A DNA stretch of 64,000 bases. It comes from Pseudomonas caricapapayae (GTDB lineage: Bacteria > Pseudomonadota > Gammaproteobacteria > Pseudomonadales > Pseudomonadaceae). A program made the position numbers and the translations under genes. The notes below the pieces were generated by a model, which was not told where the DNA came from, did not search any database, and was given only the letters and a program-made list of their open reading frames with translations. Below, in pieces: positions 16,394 to 25,446 of this stretch (position 1 is its first letter; every line of letters starts with the position of its first letter). The stretch spans positions 48,203 to 112,202 of the forward strand of contig NZ_LJPW01000157.1 in NCBI RefSeq assembly GCF_001400735.1, in the 5' to 3' direction.

Positions 16394-18139
16394 TCACCCC
16401 GCGTTTCCAGCCATCTGCCATAACGACGCACCTACACCGGTGATGCTCTCCCCAGCGATCAGTCCCGCCGCTGCAGTAATGGCAAAGCGTTCGGTCAGTG
16501 ACGGCCAGCGACAGTTCACCAGCCAGGTGAGCACCGCACCGAGTGCCATCATCAGCGACACCGACGCCGGCAAGACAAAGGCCAGACCCAAGGCTGCGGC
16601 GCTAGGCATGTATCGGGCACGGTGGGCGGGCAGGGTGCTGTCGAGGACTCCCAGCAACAGCCCGACCAGACCCGCAATGAAAATCGCCCAGCGGATGCTC
16701 GCGGACAGCGAGTCCAGACCGTGTGTCAGCGTTTGTGCGACCGCTTTCCAGGTCGCGACCGCCGGGGCTGGCCACTCTTCGGTGAGCAGCATCGATTGCG
16801 GGTCCGGGATCAGTGCCATGTAAGCCAGGACCCCGACGATACTGCCGACGAAAATGCCCAGCGTCTGGGCGATCAACTGTTTGCGCGGCGTGGCGCCAAT
16901 TGCCCGGCCTACCTTGAAGTCATTCATCAGGTCGGTGCATTGGCCGGCCGAGCCTCCGGCCGTGTTGGCACTCATCAGGTTGATCGGCACCTGCCCTGGC
17001 GCAACGATGCCGAAGCTCAGTTGGGATAACTGCCCGATCGCGCCGATGGGCGGAATGCCGGTAGCACCGACCACTCGAGCCGCCACGGCTGCGAGGCAGA
17101 TCGCCAGTGGAATGGTCAGCAATGCCATCCACACATTAATGCCGAACAACAGCGCCTGCAGGCTCACGACCATTACGATAGCCAGTGCAAAACCGGCCGC
17201 AGGCCCGGCCTTGGGCATTGACCAGGTCGTTCCGCCACTGGCTCTGGTAGAGGCGTGCAATGCCCACAACCGAATCGCCAGTGAGGCCAGCGTCGAGCAG
17301 ACCATCAGGCTCACGCCCGGCCACAACAACCACTCCACCAACGCTGCGAACTGCGGGCCGTCGCTGTTGGCCGGCAAGATCACCAGACCTTGCCCCAGCA
17401 GCCACGGTGCCAGGCCGCCCCAGGCCAGCAAGGCACCCAGCAGCAAGGTCATGCCGACTCGAATACCGATAATTGCGCCAAAGCCCACCAGCAGCAGTGA
17501 TGGATCAGCGGTAAACGTCAGACGCTCCAGCTGGACGCCAGGCGACCAGCGCGGGAATGCCCAGATGAACGTGTCGATCCACTTGGCCAGCGCTGACAGC
17601 AGCGCGGTGCCGAGCAGCACTTTCAAGCGTACCGCGGCTTCGCGCCCGTGGTTGTAGATGTGCAACAGGGTTTCCAGTGTGGCCATGCCTTCGGGAAACT
17701 TCAGTGATTTGTCGTTGAGCAATGACGGTCGCAAGTACCACGCAATCCAGATACCCAGGAAACTCACCGAAAATACCCAGGCGATCATCGGGACGGCGTT
17801 CAGTTGCTGCCCCGTCAGCAAGGTATAAGCCGGAATCGGTGCGACCAGCCCGCCGGAAATGATCGATGCCGCCGCCGACGCCACAGTCTGGTTGATGTTG
17901 CTCTCATGCAGGGTCCAAGGCAGATGCCCGGACGAGCGTTTCGACAGCCCTTGCCAGATCGCATAACCGATCAACAGCGCGATGATCGACATATTGAAGG
18001 ACCAGCCGATCTTTAACCCGGCGTATACATTGGAGGACGTCAAGAGAATGCCAAGCACGATCCCGGTAACGACCGCACGCAGACTGAGCTCGCGCTCGAC
18101 AGGGCTATCAAGAGGTACAGAGGGCGAGGTTGAAAGCAT
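16394..18139 (-). CDS. OPT-family oligopeptide/metal-chelate transporter
   Basis: A 581-residue, very hydrophobic inner-membrane protein with about fifteen predicted segments. The N-terminal SNVYAGLKIGWSFNMSII, FPEGMA and GGSAGQCTDLMNDFKVG regions are characteristic of bacterial OPT transporters, which import oligopeptides or iron-siderophore-like chelates. It is monocistronic, with an empty gap of about 160 bases upstream. Substrate unknown. Confidence 0.88.
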   Translation of the reverse strand: MLSTSPSVPLDSPVERELSLRAVVTGIVLGILLTSSNVYAGLKIGWSFNMSIIALLIGYAIWQGLSKRSSGHLPWTLHESNINQTVASAAASIISGGLVAPIPAYTLLTGQQLNAVPMIAWVFSVSFLGIWIAWYLRPSLLNDKSLKFPEGMATLETLLHIYNHGREAAVRLKVLLGTALLSALAKWIDTFIWAFPRWSPGVQLERLTFTADPSLLLVGFGAIIGIRVGMTLLLGALLAWGGLAPWLLGQGLVILPANSDGPQFAALVEWLLWPGVSLMVCSTLASLAIRLWALHASTRASGGTTWSMPKAGPAAGFALAIVMVVSLQALLFGINVWMALLTIPLAICLAAVAARVVGATGIPPIGAIGQLSQLSFGIVAPGQVPINLMSANTAGGSAGQCTDLMNDFKVGRAIGATPRKQLIAQTLGIFVGSIVGVLAYMALIPDPQSMLLTEEWPAPAVATWKAVAQTLTHGLDSLSASIRWAIFIAGLVGLLLGVLDSTLPAHRARYMPSAAALGLAFVLPASVSLMMALGAVLTWLVNCRWPSLTERFAITAAAGLIAGESITGVGASLWQMAGNAG

Positions 18140-18301
18140 GCGAGTTCCTTTCGGCGATAAGACACGGCAACCTATAAAGTGAGCGTCATATCGGTCGAAG
18201 GTTCATAGAGCGGGGTTGACTGCGGACTGGGCTGGCGCTGATATCTGGCGCAGCAACCCCACAGATAAAGGCGGCAAGGGTTTTGCCGGTTTGCCGATGA
18301 A

Positions 18302-18787
18302 CTACAGGCGGTGAACCAGAATATCCAGCCCTTCTTCAGTATCGGGAACACGAAAATAACCCGTGATCAGCCTGAACTGGGCATCTGTAGCGGCAAAGTC
18401 ATGCTCGGCTTTTTCGTTGCGGGCGTGCAATCTGGCAAGGCAGGTATCATCGTCCACGTCGAGGTAGTGCAAACGATGTATGACCTGCGCATGCTCAGCC
18501 AGGCGGCGAAGCCACTGACGATCCGCAAGCGTGTTCGCAGGGAAGTCCAGAACCACGCACGTGCCGGACTTCAGCAGGTCGATGACCAGAGGGCCGATGA
18601 TCTCGCGAATTCGATGTGCCAGCCGCACGTAGTCCGACACTGACTCGATCTCGTCCGGGTAGAGCCGTGACAGCCACTGATCTTCACTCAGCAGGATCGC
18701 TGAGTATTCAGCCGCGAGTGACTTCGCGAGCGTCGATTTACCGGATGCGATCTTGCCGCACAGGAGGTGAAGTTTCGTGTCAGGCAT
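18302..18787 (-). CDS. P-loop ATPase/kinase-like protein (AAA_33 type)
   Basis: A 161-residue nucleotide-binding protein: Walker A GKIASGKST near the N-terminus, a DQWL segment, and VVLDFPAN in place of a Walker B. This is the layout of small zeta-toxin-like/adenylate-kinase-like AAA_33 proteins, often annotated as unknown kinases. No antitoxin-like partner is adjacent, so a toxin role is unlikely. Confidence 0.8.
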   Translation of the reverse strand: MPDTKLHLLCGKIASGKSTLAKSLAAEYSAILLSEDQWLSRLYPDEIESVSDYVRLAHRIREIIGPLVIDLLKSGTCVVLDFPANTLADRQWLRRLAEHAQVIHRLHYLDVDDDTCLARLHARNEKAEHDFAATDAQFRLITGYFRVPDTEEGLDILVHRL

Positions 18788-18862
18788 GACGAAGTGTCCT
18801 TTTGTCGGATCGCAAGCTATGCACTCCTGGAGAGGGGGAGTCCTGAACGCTACGGGAGCCTG

Positions 18863-19150
18863 TCAGCCAAGCACATTCAGTCCGTCATTGAAATGACATT
18901 CTCGATCATCGCCACCCAGGTTTTGCGGCAGAAAAGCGGTGAGGTCGTAGGGCAGAAACAGCGTATCCAGCGCCAGAGAGAACGGCACGTCTATCAGCCA
19001 GGGCCAGGTCGATGCTACGTCTTTAGTACCCCATGCCCAGCCGTGGCGTGTGCCGGGATAGACACACCGCTCGCCCTCCAGGTGATACATCAGACTCCAG
19101 CAACCGCTCAGTGATATGGACGTGGCAAGTAACAGGCATTGTTTGAACAT
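18863..19150 (-). CDS. YceK/YidQ-like lipoprotein
   Basis: A 95-residue lipoprotein with a signal peptide ending in the lipobox LSGC. The mature part contains YPGTRHGWAWG, a WPWLIDVPFSLALDTLFLPYDL segment and few charges, as in the YceK/YidQ (DUF1375) family of small outer-membrane lipoproteins. Role unknown. Confidence 0.8.
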   Translation of the reverse strand: MFKQCLLLATSISLSGCWSLMYHLEGERCVYPGTRHGWAWGTKDVASTWPWLIDVPFSLALDTLFLPYDLTAFLPQNLGGDDRECHFNDGLNVLG

Positions 19151-19191
19151 ACATTCCCTTGCTTCCGGATTGATGCAACGTGTGCGTCATT

Positions 19192-20145
19192 CTAATCGCA
19201 CAATCCCGCGGCGAGCATCCTGCGTACAGCCTGGGTGATGTCTTGCTCTGCTTGCGCGGTCTGCTCACCGGGCAACTGATCGAACATATGCGGCACGCCG
19301 GGGTAAACGTGCATTTCCACAGGGACCCCGGAACGAGACAGGGTCAGCCCGAATGCCAGGTCCTCTTCCAGAAACAGATCGAGTGCGCCAACACAGATAA
19401 AGGTGGGTGGCAGATCGCTCAAGTCGGTGGCCAGTGCGGGGGAGAACAAGGCCAAGCGGTTATCGTCCAGTGCGTACGCACCGCGCAGGCATTCCCAGCA
19501 AAAATGATTGGCCTGGCGCGACCAGCTGAACGTGCCGGTAGTCGGGTTGCCTGGCGGAGCGTCGGGCGCGCCTGTGCGGTGATCCAGCATCGGGTAGACC
19601 AACACCAGACCGGCGATTGCCCGTAGGCCTTTGTTTCTTGCGAGGATGGCGAGCGCGGCAGCAAGCCCGCCGCCGGCACTGTGGCCCATGACCACCACGT
19701 TGCGGGTGTTCATGCCCTGCGTCGGCCCGTTGCAGAGTATCCACTTCAGTGCTGCATGGCAGTCGTCCAGCGGAATCGGGAACGGATGCTCGGGCGCCAG
19801 CCGATAATCGACGGCAACCACCAGTGCCTTGAGCTCGATTGCCAGCTTTGTGAGGTAGTCCTCGGCCATTTCCGGGCTGCCCAGAACAAAGCCGCCACCG
19901 TGGATATACAGGACGACGGGGAGTTTGCTGTGATCGAGCGGCAGGTGAGGCCGGTAAAGACACAACCTGACACCGCTGGCCGGGTCGCCGGTGGTCCAGT
20001 GCTGCTCACTGCGAGACGCCCCCGTTGTTTTCCAGGCAGAACCGACGCGCGCCCTGATCCCGGGGAGGGTCTGGTACGTCCAGCTATTTGATGGTTCGTC
20101 CAGAAAGGAGCGATAGGCCGGGTCCAGCAATTCATTTGCGTTCAA
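19192..20145 (-). CDS. alpha/beta hydrolase, HSL family (esterase/lipase)
   Basis: A 317-residue esterase of the hormone-sensitive-lipase family. The oxyanion-hole motif HGGGFVLGS, nucleophile GHSAGGG and later acid and base (ALDLFLEED, YPGVPHMFD) complete the Ser-Asp-His triad. The start is a TTG at 20145, directly after an in-frame stop; no ATG is available before the conserved core. It follows the transketolase pair on the same strand, but a strong hairpin (20160-20187) separates them, so it may be read only by leakage or from its own promoter. Substrate unknown. Confidence 0.85.
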   Translation of the reverse strand: MNANELLDPAYRSFLDEPSNSWTYQTLPGIRARVGSAWKTTGASRSEQHWTTGDPASGVRLCLYRPHLPLDHSKLPVVLYIHGGGFVLGSPEMAEDYLTKLAIELKALVVAVDYRLAPEHPFPIPLDDCHAALKWILCNGPTQGMNTRNVVVMGHSAGGGLAAALAILARNKGLRAIAGLVLVYPMLDHRTGAPDAPPGNPTTGTFSWSRQANHFCWECLRGAYALDDNRLALFSPALATDLSDLPPTFICVGALDLFLEEDLAFGLTLSRSGVPVEMHVYPGVPHMFDQLPGEQTAQAEQDITQAVRRMLAAGLCD

Positions 20146-20159
20146 CGGTTACCCCCGAT

Positions 20160-20187
20160 GCGCAGGGCCGGGATGATGGCCCTGCGC
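20160..20187 (-). terminator. hairpin after the transketolase operon
   Basis: A perfect ten-pair stem GCGCAGGGCC / GGCCCTGCGC with an eight-base loop lies 11 bases past the transketolase stop. There is no long T-run; it probably ends or attenuates the operon before the hydrolase gene. Confidence 0.6.
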
Positions 20188-20197
20188 GTCTCAGAAC

Positions 20198-21220
20198 CTA
20201 GAGCCACGCCTTGATTTGCGCACAGACTGCAGGTGTGGAAATGCCATAACGATCATGCAGTGTAGGCAAAGCCCCCGCATCGAGAAACGCGTCCGGCAGC
20301 GCGATCTGCCTGAATGTTGGCGTAACGCCATTGCGCAGCAGCACGGTGGCCACTGCCTCGCCCAGCCCGCCGATGATCGAATGGTTTTCGGCGGTCACCA
20401 CGAGGCGGCCCGGTTTTCTGGCCTCGGCCAGGATAGTCTGTTCGTCCAGCGGTTTGATGGTAGGTACATGCAGCACCGCAACATCGACACCGTCGGCCTG
20501 CAGTTCCCTGGCTGCTTCCAGTGCGCGCATGGTCATCAGGCCGGTGGAGATGATCAGCACATCGTTACCCGTACGTAACGTTTTGGCCTTGCCGATCTCG
20601 AACGTGTAGCCGTATTCGTCCAGCACCAGCGGCACGTTACCGCGCAGCAAGCGCATGTATACCGGCCCCTGATGCGCGGCAATGGCCGGCACAGCCTGTT
20701 CGATTTCAAGCGCATCGCATGGATCGACGATCATCAGGTTGGGCATGGCGCGAAAGATTGCCAGGTCATCCGTTGCCTGGTGGCTGGGGCCGTAGCCAGT
20801 CGTCAGGCCTGGCAGGCCGCAGACGATTTTGACGTTGAGGTTGTCTTCGGCAATTGCCATACAAATGAAGTCATAGGCGCGCCGCGAAGCAAATACCGCA
20901 TAAGTGGTGGCGAATGGCACGAAGCCTTCCCGAGCCATGCCCGCAGCCGCACTCATCAGCAACTGCTCGGCCATGCCCATCTGGTTGAAGCGTTCAGGAT
21001 GCGCTTTGGCGAAAATATGCAGGTCAGTGTATTTCGACAGGTCAGCCGAGAGCCCGACGATATCCTGCCGTTGCTCTGCCAGCGCAGCCAGCGCGTGGCC
21101 GAACGGTGCCGGGCGGGTGGCCTGGCCTTCTGAAGCGATGGAAGCAATCATCGCCGAGGTGGTCAGCTTTTTCTTCGCAGGAGCGGCTGCCGATGTCGAA
21201 TTGTCGTGGGTCGAACTCAT
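20198..21220 (-). CDS. transketolase, C-terminal subunit
   Basis: A 340-residue subunit holding the pyrimidine-binding and C-terminal transketolase domains. The segment MGMAEQLLMSAAAGMAREGFVPFATTYAVFASRRAYDFI and GYGPSHQATDDLAIFR are the Pyr-domain features; LVVTAENHSIIGGLGEAV is the C-terminal one. Start ATG 21220 overlaps the N-terminal subunit's stop (ATGA), so the two halves are co-translated. The first 30 residues are Ala/Ser/Thr-rich. Split transketolases of this kind act on plant sugars or branched sugar phosphates; the actual donor and acceptor are unknown. Confidence 0.9.
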   Translation of the reverse strand: MSSTHDNSTSAAAPAKKKLTTSAMIASIASEGQATRPAPFGHALAALAEQRQDIVGLSADLSKYTDLHIFAKAHPERFNQMGMAEQLLMSAAAGMAREGFVPFATTYAVFASRRAYDFICMAIAEDNLNVKIVCGLPGLTTGYGPSHQATDDLAIFRAMPNLMIVDPCDALEIEQAVPAIAAHQGPVYMRLLRGNVPLVLDEYGYTFEIGKAKTLRTGNDVLIISTGLMTMRALEAARELQADGVDVAVLHVPTIKPLDEQTILAEARKPGRLVVTAENHSIIGGLGEAVATVLLRNGVTPTFRQIALPDAFLDAGALPTLHDRYGISTPAVCAQIKAWL

Positions 21221-22065
21221 ACGGATTTCCCCTCGTCGAGGTTGTTCAGGGCGACGTCCCATTCATGTTCGTCCACACGGATGAAATGGGTCTTTTCACG
21301 GGTTTCCAGAAACGTCACGCCCTTGCCCATTTTTGTGTCGCAAATGATGACTCTTGGCTGCGTGCCGGTGTGCTGGCGAGCGTTGTCGAACGCTTCGACC
21401 AGCGCGTCCAGATCGTTGCCGTCGACCCGCTGGGTAAACCAGCCAAACGCCTGCCAGCGATCCACGATGGGTTCGAAAGCCAGCACTTCGCTGGAGTGGC
21501 CATCGGCCTGCTGGTTGTTCACATCGATGATCGCGATCAGGTTATCCAGCTTCCAGTGCGAGGCCGACATGGCCGCTTCCCAGGTCGAGCCTTCGTTCAG
21601 TTCGCCGTCCGACAGCAAGTTGTAGACGAAAGATCTGGAAGCCTTGCGCTTCAGGCCCAGACAGGCACCCACCGCAATGCCCAGACCATGACCCAGAGAA
21701 CCCCCGGTTATTTCCATTCCCGGCGTATACGTGGCCATTCCCGACATGGGCAGGCGGCTGTCATCCGAGCCGTAGGTTTCCAGTTCGTCGAGAGGGATGA
21801 TGTCGGCTTCGATCAGGGCTGCATACAGAGCGATGGCGTAATGGCCGATCGACAGATAAAAGCGGTCGCGCTGCTCCCATTCAGGGTCTTGGGGCTTGTA
21901 GCGCATGGCGTGAAAGTAGGAAACCGCGAGCAGGTCTGCGGCCCCCAGTGCCTGTCCGACATAACCCTGGCCCTGAACCTGGCCCATGCGCAACGCGTGG
22001 CGGCGGATGTTGTGGGCACGCTGCGCCAGCGAGGTGGAAGGGTTGGATAACGTAGTGGCTGTCAT
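21217..22065 (-). CDS. transketolase, N-terminal (thiamine diphosphate-binding) subunit
   Basis: A 282-residue subunit with the PP domain: GSLGHGLGIAVGACLGLKR, then LLSDGELNEGSTWEAAM..DNLIAIIDVNNQQADG, the GDG-N thiamine diphosphate motif in its SDGE-N form. It overlaps the C-terminal subunit gene by four bases and is preceded by the MFS gene on the same strand, 18 bases away. The whole set (SDR, MFS, both subunits) faces a divergent LysR gene, suggesting a small inducible carbohydrate pathway. Confidence 0.92.
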   Translation of the reverse strand: MTATTLSNPSTSLAQRAHNIRRHALRMGQVQGQGYVGQALGAADLLAVSYFHAMRYKPQDPEWEQRDRFYLSIGHYAIALYAALIEADIIPLDELETYGSDDSRLPMSGMATYTPGMEITGGSLGHGLGIAVGACLGLKRKASRSFVYNLLSDGELNEGSTWEAAMSASHWKLDNLIAIIDVNNQQADGHSSEVLAFEPIVDRWQAFGWFTQRVDGNDLDALVEAFDNARQHTGTQPRVIICDTKMGKGVTFLETREKTHFIRVDEHEWDVALNNLDEGKSV

Positions 22066-22083
22066 GCTTGTTACTCCGTTGAC

Positions 22084-23385
22084 TCAACGATTGACCGAGG
22101 CGGCAGGGATGCGCAGCACCAGCCAGGCGCCGATGAACAGCACGCCCGTGATCAGGTACATGCCGATCGCGCTTGAGCCGGTCGTGGTGGTGATCCAGCC
22201 GATCAGATAGGGTGAGCAGAAACCGGCGAGGTTGGCGAAGCTGTTGATTCCGGCGATCCCGGCGGCGGCCGACACGCCACCCAGCAAGGTGGTGGGCAGC
22301 ATCCAGAACATCGACGACGCAGAAAGAATGCCCGCTGCGGCAAGGCACAGACTCAGCACTGACAGCAGCAGATTGCCGCCGAACAGCGCGGCCAGACTCA
22401 GCCCCAGCGCGCCTGCGATCATCGGGCCGACCAGGTGCCATCTGCGCTCGCGATGCTTGTCGCCGCTGCGCCCCATCAACACCATCACGACGATGGCGCA
22501 CACGTAAGGAAGGCTGGTCATCAGGCCGATATGCAGCGGGTCGGAAACGCCCGCATTGCGAATCAGCGTCGGAAGCCAGAACGTGATCGCATACTGGCCC
22601 ATTACCACGCAGAAATAGATGCAGGCCAGCAGCCACAGCCGACGGTCGCGAATAAATGCGCCGATCGAGGCATGTACGACTTTCTGGCTGTTGTCTTCCT
22701 CCAGTTCCTTGTGCACCAGGTCCTTTTCCTGATCCGAAAGCCAGGTCGCCTGATGCACGCCGTCCTTCAGATAGCTCAGCACCAGCAACCCGACGATGAC
22801 CGTGGGGATGGCTTCGAGGACGAACATCCATTGCCAGCCGGCCCAGCCATGAACGCCTGCGAAGCGGGTCATGATGTATCCCGACAGCGGACCGCCGATC
22901 ATGCCGGACAGCGGAATGGCGATGAACCACAGCACCGTCATGCGCGCACGGCGGTAGGAAGGAAACCAGTACGTCAGGTAAAGCAGCAGGCCGGGTGCCA
23001 GACCGGCTTCCGCCACCCCGAGCAGAAAGCGCAGGGTATAGAACTGCCAGGCTGTTTCGACAAAGGCGAACAGAGCAGAAATGATGCCCCAGGAGATCAT
23101 GATACGGGCGATCCAGCGCCTTGCACCGACCCGGTGGAGGATCAGGTTGCTGGGCACTTCACAAAGGAAATAACCGATGAAAAACATTCCGGCGCCGAGG
23201 CCGTAGACGGTTTCGCTGAAGGCCAGGTCGTTCATCATCTGCAGCTTGGCGAAGCCGACGTTGACACGGTCCAGATAGGCGCACAGATAGCACAGCATCA
23301 GGAACGGCATCAGTCGCCAGGCGGTCTTGCGGTAGGCGTTTGCGCGCGTGGTCGAAACCGCGTCGAGCGTCATGGTGGTTATCAT
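22084..23385 (-). CDS. MFS transporter, anion:cation symporter (ACS) family
   Basis: A 433-residue MFS protein with twelve predicted segments. AYLDRVNVGFAKLQM near helix 1 and GYFLCEVPSNLILHRVGARRWIARIM between helices 2 and 3 are typical of the ACS family (glucarate, tartrate, phthalate and similar organic anions). It presumably imports the substrate of the transketolase/SDR pathway. A 98-base gap separates it from the SDR gene. Confidence 0.9.
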   Translation of the reverse strand: MITTMTLDAVSTTRANAYRKTAWRLMPFLMLCYLCAYLDRVNVGFAKLQMMNDLAFSETVYGLGAGMFFIGYFLCEVPSNLILHRVGARRWIARIMISWGIISALFAFVETAWQFYTLRFLLGVAEAGLAPGLLLYLTYWFPSYRRARMTVLWFIAIPLSGMIGGPLSGYIMTRFAGVHGWAGWQWMFVLEAIPTVIVGLLVLSYLKDGVHQATWLSDQEKDLVHKELEEDNSQKVVHASIGAFIRDRRLWLLACIYFCVVMGQYAITFWLPTLIRNAGVSDPLHIGLMTSLPYVCAIVVMVLMGRSGDKHRERRWHLVGPMIAGALGLSLAALFGGNLLLSVLSLCLAAAGILSASSMFWMLPTTLLGGVSAAAGIAGINSFANLAGFCSPYLIGWITTTTGSSAIGMYLITGVLFIGAWLVLRIPAASVNR

Positions 23386-23485
23386 GATGGTCTGATCTCT
23401 TGTTTTTATAGACCGCTAGGCGAGCGCCTGGCATATCGTAGATCCAGAACAAACACGGGCAGATTGTCGGCCCGTTCACGCGCGG

Positions 23486-24235
23486 TCAGTGAATCAGCAT
23501 GCCGCCGTTCACATCCAGCGTGATACCGGTGAGATAGGACGACAGGTCGCTGGCCAGAAACAGCGCCGCATTGGCCACATCCTGCGCTGCGCCCAGACGG
23601 CCCAGCGGAATACCGTCGATGATCGCGTGACGTCGCTCATCCTGCATCAGGCCGCCGGTGATATCGGTGTGGATAAGGCCGGGGGCAATAGAGTTGACAC
23701 GTACCTGATCCGGGCCGAACTCCCGTGCCATCGCCTTGCCCAGACCCAGCACGCCCGCTTTCGCTGCGCTGTAGTGAGGGCCACCGAAAATGCCTCCGCC
23801 GCGCTGAGCGGAAACCGAAGACATGCAAACGATACTGCCGCAGGATTGGGCGCGCATGCTCGGGATCACAGCTTGCGACATGAGCAAGGTGCCGCGCAGG
23901 CTGACGTCGAGGACCTTGTCATAATCGCAAGGGCGGATGTCGAGGGTCTTGATGGGCTGAGTGATGCCGGCGTTATTGACCAGGATATCGATGCGACCAT
24001 AGTGCTCGATGACTTTGGCGACGGCCGCGTGAACCTGTTTCTCGTCAGCGACGTTGGCAGACACTCCAAGGTGACCTTCGCCCAGCGCAGCAGCGGCATC
24101 ACGTGCGGCGGACTCATCGAGATCGATGATAACGACCCGCGCGCCATGCTGAGCGAACGTGACTGCGGTTGCGCGGCCGATACCACGCGCCGAGGCAGCG
24201 CCGGTGACAATTGCGATTTTGCCGTGAAGAAGCAT
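23486..24235 (-). CDS. SDR-family oxidoreductase
   Basis: A 249-residue classical short-chain dehydrogenase: the glycine-rich TGAASARGIG cofactor motif, NNAG at about 90, catalytic Ser in SSVS (about 142), YSAAK (Tyr about 155) and a C-terminal GITLDVNGG. D-based IIDLDE after strand 2 suggests NAD(H) rather than NADP(H). It is the first gene of the transketolase cluster, divergent from the LysR gene, and probably oxidises a sugar or polyol. Confidence 0.9.
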   Translation of the reverse strand: MLLHGKIAIVTGAASARGIGRATAVTFAQHGARVVIIDLDESAARDAAAALGEGHLGVSANVADEKQVHAAVAKVIEHYGRIDILVNNAGITQPIKTLDIRPCDYDKVLDVSLRGTLLMSQAVIPSMRAQSCGSIVCMSSVSAQRGGGIFGGPHYSAAKAGVLGLGKAMAREFGPDQVRVNSIAPGLIHTDITGGLMQDERRHAIIDGIPLGRLGAAQDVANAALFLASDLSSYLTGITLDVNGGMLIH

Positions 24236-24422
24236 GAGGGATACCTCTGAATTATTTTTATGGGTTCGATTCAGGTGATCGACGATTCAGAGTGTTCCGG
24301 ACACGGCTGCTGAGCAATGCTGCAAAAATCACTGGATGCTGAAAAAAATTCACCTCTCGTCAATCGTGCGTGTGAATGGTTGAATGCACCAAACCCGGAC
24401 AATCGCACACACCGGAGCGCTG

Positions 24423-25340
24423 ATGCGGCCTGATGACGATGCCCCCTTTAGCCTGCCACCGCTGAAAGCGCTTCAGGCCTTCGAGCAGACCGCCCGCTTC
24501 GGCAATCTGGCCAGAGCCGCCGAAGTGCTGGACCTCACGCCGTCGGCAGTCAGCCACCAGTTGGCCAGACTGGAGGCCTTGATTGGCCGCCAGCTCTTCG
24601 TCCGGGCCGCGCGCGGGGTCACGCTCACGCCGGTCGGCGAGCAGTACCTGAAAGATGTCTCGGGCGTGCTGCACAGCCTTGCCGTCGCCACCGAGCGGGC
24701 CGCCAGCGATGTCAGCCTCGATTGTCTGCGCCTGCATTCCGCACCCAGTTTCGGGCTGCTCTGGCTGATGCCGAGGCTGGAAGCGTTTCGGGTAAGCCAT
24801 CCGGATATCCAGATCAACCTGTCGTGTTCTTATGAATCGCTGCATTTCAGCCGGGACAAGATCGATGTCGATATTCGGCATGGCAGGCCAAACTGGCCGA
24901 GTTATGAAGTTCGCACTCTGCGCGACGAGAAGTTCGCGGTGCTGGCGTCTCCGGCCTTGCTGGCGCGACGCCCGGTTGCCTGCGCCGCTGACCTGCTCGA
25001 CCGCGAGCTGATTCTTTCCGAAGCCACTTTATTGAAATGGCCCGAATGGTTTGCCCGGCATGGTCTGGCTCGCCCGGAAAAGCCTTACGCGCTGAGTTTT
25101 GATCGCTCATACATGACCCTCGAAGCAGCCAGCCACGGGCTTGGGTTTGCCCTGGAAAGTACGTTGCTGGCGCAGAAGTACCTCGCCACTGGAGAACTGC
25201 TCGAAGTTGCCCCACAAGCGTTGACCGCCCCGGTCGCGGCGCATCATCTGGTGTTTCCCAAAGCCCATTCCAGTTTCCCCAGAGTCAGAAGATTCCTCGA
25301 ATGGATGGAAGGTGAGCTGGGGCAGGGGTTTGTGTTTTAA
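24423..25340 (+). CDS. LysR-type (GcvA-like) regulator
   Basis: A 305-residue LysR regulator: N-terminal HTH with LPPLKALQAFEQTARFGNL..AAEVLDLTPSAVSHQLARLE, then a ligand-binding domain ending in FLEWMEGE. The opening LPPL-AL-AFE is that of the GcvA/TrpI subgroup. I choose ATG 24423 (GGAG six bases ahead) over the in-frame ATG at 24384. Divergent from the SDR/MFS/transketolase genes, which it very likely regulates. Confidence 0.9.
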   Translation: MRPDDDAPFSLPPLKALQAFEQTARFGNLARAAEVLDLTPSAVSHQLARLEALIGRQLFVRAARGVTLTPVGEQYLKDVSGVLHSLAVATERAASDVSLDCLRLHSAPSFGLLWLMPRLEAFRVSHPDIQINLSCSYESLHFSRDKIDVDIRHGRPNWPSYEVRTLRDEKFAVLASPALLARRPVACAADLLDRELILSEATLLKWPEWFARHGLARPEKPYALSFDRSYMTLEAASHGLGFALESTLLAQKYLATGELLEVAPQALTAPVAAHHLVFPKAHSSFPRVRRFLEWMEGELGQGFVF

Positions 25341-25403
25341 GCCACCGTGCTTGTACGTTTGCATAGCGAAGCAGATTGGAGATGTGCCGCGCAGCTTCAG
25401 GAA

Positions 25404-25435
25404 CTACCGGCCAATGCGCAGCATTGGCACGGTAG
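25404..25435. terminator. bidirectional hairpin between LysR and bestrophin genes
   Basis: CTACCG-GCCAATGC, loop GCA, GCATTGGC-ACGGTAG forms a 14-pair stem with one bulged base, between the ends of two convergent genes. It is the probable shared terminator. Confidence 0.6.
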
Positions 25436-25446
25436 TCAGACGATCT

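Noticed and set aside
18302..18787. The P-loop protein as a zeta-type toxin of a toxin-antitoxin pair
   Set aside because: No small antitoxin gene is adjacent, and the domain is shared with many ordinary kinases.
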